DNA of 64,000 nt from Phragmites australis (Eukaryota > Streptophyta > Magnoliopsida > Poales > Poaceae). This document shows positions 63,201 through 64,000 of this stretch, piece after piece (the stretch's first letter is position 1; each line of letters starts with the position of its first letter). The notes under the pieces are model-generated. The model was given only the letters and a program-made list of their open reading frames with translations. It was not told the DNA's origin and searched no databases. The stretch covers positions 14,358,001 through 14,422,000 of the forward strand of contig NC_084941.1 of NCBI RefSeq assembly GCF_958298935.1, read 5' to 3'. Both the position numbers and the translations under genes were made by a program.

Positions 63201-64000
63201 GGAGGCCCATGTGGGAAGGTGAGAAAGAGAGGGGGAGGGAAGGGAGTTGGGGAAACACAGACGACCTCGACGGTCTCCCCAAACGAAAGGAGGCCCTGGG
63301 AAAACCTTAGGCTCCAGGGCACACAGCCTCCGGCAGTGACCTCAACGTTAACCACAAGCTCCGATACCCCATGAGGCATACGGGTGTATCCTGCACGGAC
63401 CAGAGCACGACCACAACACCCACGACTGTTGAACCCTCACCACCTTTTGGGAGGAGTACCTCGGAAGACAAGAAGGATACCTGGCCACAGAGGGAACCAG
63501 CGAAGGATAGCACAGGGGTCGTAAGCCTGCAGCGAACTCCCGGGAAAATCCTTGGCCCTCCGACCAACTTCGTTACCGACGGCGCAATATCCCAGCGATG
63601 AGGACTAAGTCGGAGAACACCGTCTCCAGGCTCTAGACAGATTACCTCCAGAGCCAGGCAACGGCTAAAGGCCCATGGGGTCGATGACCACATCTCCTGA
63701 CTAGCATTCATCTCCACCTCCGACACGCACCGTCGCCTGGCTCCGGGCGGATTACCTCCAGAGCTGAGCAACGGCTAAGGGCCGAGGGGTCGAGGACCAC
63801 CTCTCTCGGCCTAGCTGTAGGCTTTGAAGTCTTCAAGCCTCATAATAGAGGCCTTATTCTGGCGAAGGTACGCCCACTATTACCTACAGATAGTTTACTT
63901 AGCTGATCTATCTTTTGTACAGTACGATCAAAATATGTTGGAGGCCTCCAAACTTACGGCTAGAAGTTTTTACAACAGATAGCCATTAGGTAGAAATGGT
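63201..64000. other. unclassified GC-moderate sequence at the window end
   Basis: No recognisable protein or LTR end is seen. It contains two related 78-bp blocks 110 bp apart (63620-63697 and 63730-63807) sharing ATTACCTCCAGAG and AACGGCTAA. The composition changes to AT-rich after 63830. Confidence 0.4.
63620..63807. repeat. 110-bp direct repeat, two diverged copies
   Basis: Both copies read roughly CGTC...CTGGCTC..., GGATTACCTCCAGAGC, AACGGCTAA and GGTCGA-GACCACCTCTC. They begin at about 63620 and 63730. The role is unknown. Confidence 0.7.

Overview
This window reads as plant nuclear DNA, almost certainly from a grass (Poaceae), in a repeat-dense, heterochromatin-like region. I find no host gene, tRNA or rRNA. 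Almost all of it is LTR retrotransposons nested in one another. Gene order, LTR ends, primer sites, target-site duplications (TSDs) and protein motifs identify the grass Tat-type Ty3/gypsy, CRM-like and Tekay/Del-like chromovirus, and Sirevirus (Ty1/copia) lineages. Every coding region carries stops or frameshifts, so all elements look dead. I cannot name the species.  Layout. (1) 1-12162: Tat element on the minus strand, its 3' LTR cut by the window edge. From left to right it holds the LTR, a plus-strand antisense ORF (aORF), a 98-bp tandem array, integrase with an inverted duplication, RNase H, RT, protease, gag and 5' LTR. (2) 12163-20369: an unclassified stretch with an acidic minus ORF, an LTR (12936-13750) and a second aORF (13860-19580) split by a 2.97-kb solo LTR (14866-17831). 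(3) 20370-30966: a second Tat element on the minus strand that has lost its 3' LTR and the start of its aORF. (4) 30967-32338 and 50096-50300: pieces of a third Tat pol gene. (5) 32339-50095: a CRM-like element on the plus strand, inserted in that pol gene with TSD CACCC. It contains a complete Sirevirus on the minus strand (36398-45776, TSD ATTTT/ATTTC) and a related solo LTR (46501-47393). (6) 50301-59831: LTR fragments followed by a Tekay/Del-like element on the plus strand, whose leader ORF is split by an insertion at 52201-57738 (TSD ACGCC). That insertion encloses a CRM-like element (54503-57060) that lacks RT, RNase H and integrase. (7) 59832-64000: a Tat LTR fragment, a Tekay-family LTR on the minus strand, and an unclassified GC-rich end.  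How the parts relate. In each element, gag, protease, RT, RNase H and integrase formed one replication polyprotein, with LTRs supplying promoter and terminator. The Tat elements add an aORF that converges on pol, with a tandem-repeat array between them in two copies. The nesting gives a relative history: the third Tat element is older than the CRM-like element, which is older than the Sirevirus and the solo LTR inside it. The third Tat element also appears to be interrupted by the second Tat element at 30966. Active-site losses are visible: FDD deleted in the CRM-like RT, YVED in Tat-2, YEDD in the Sirevirus, and catalytic Asp replaced in three proteases.
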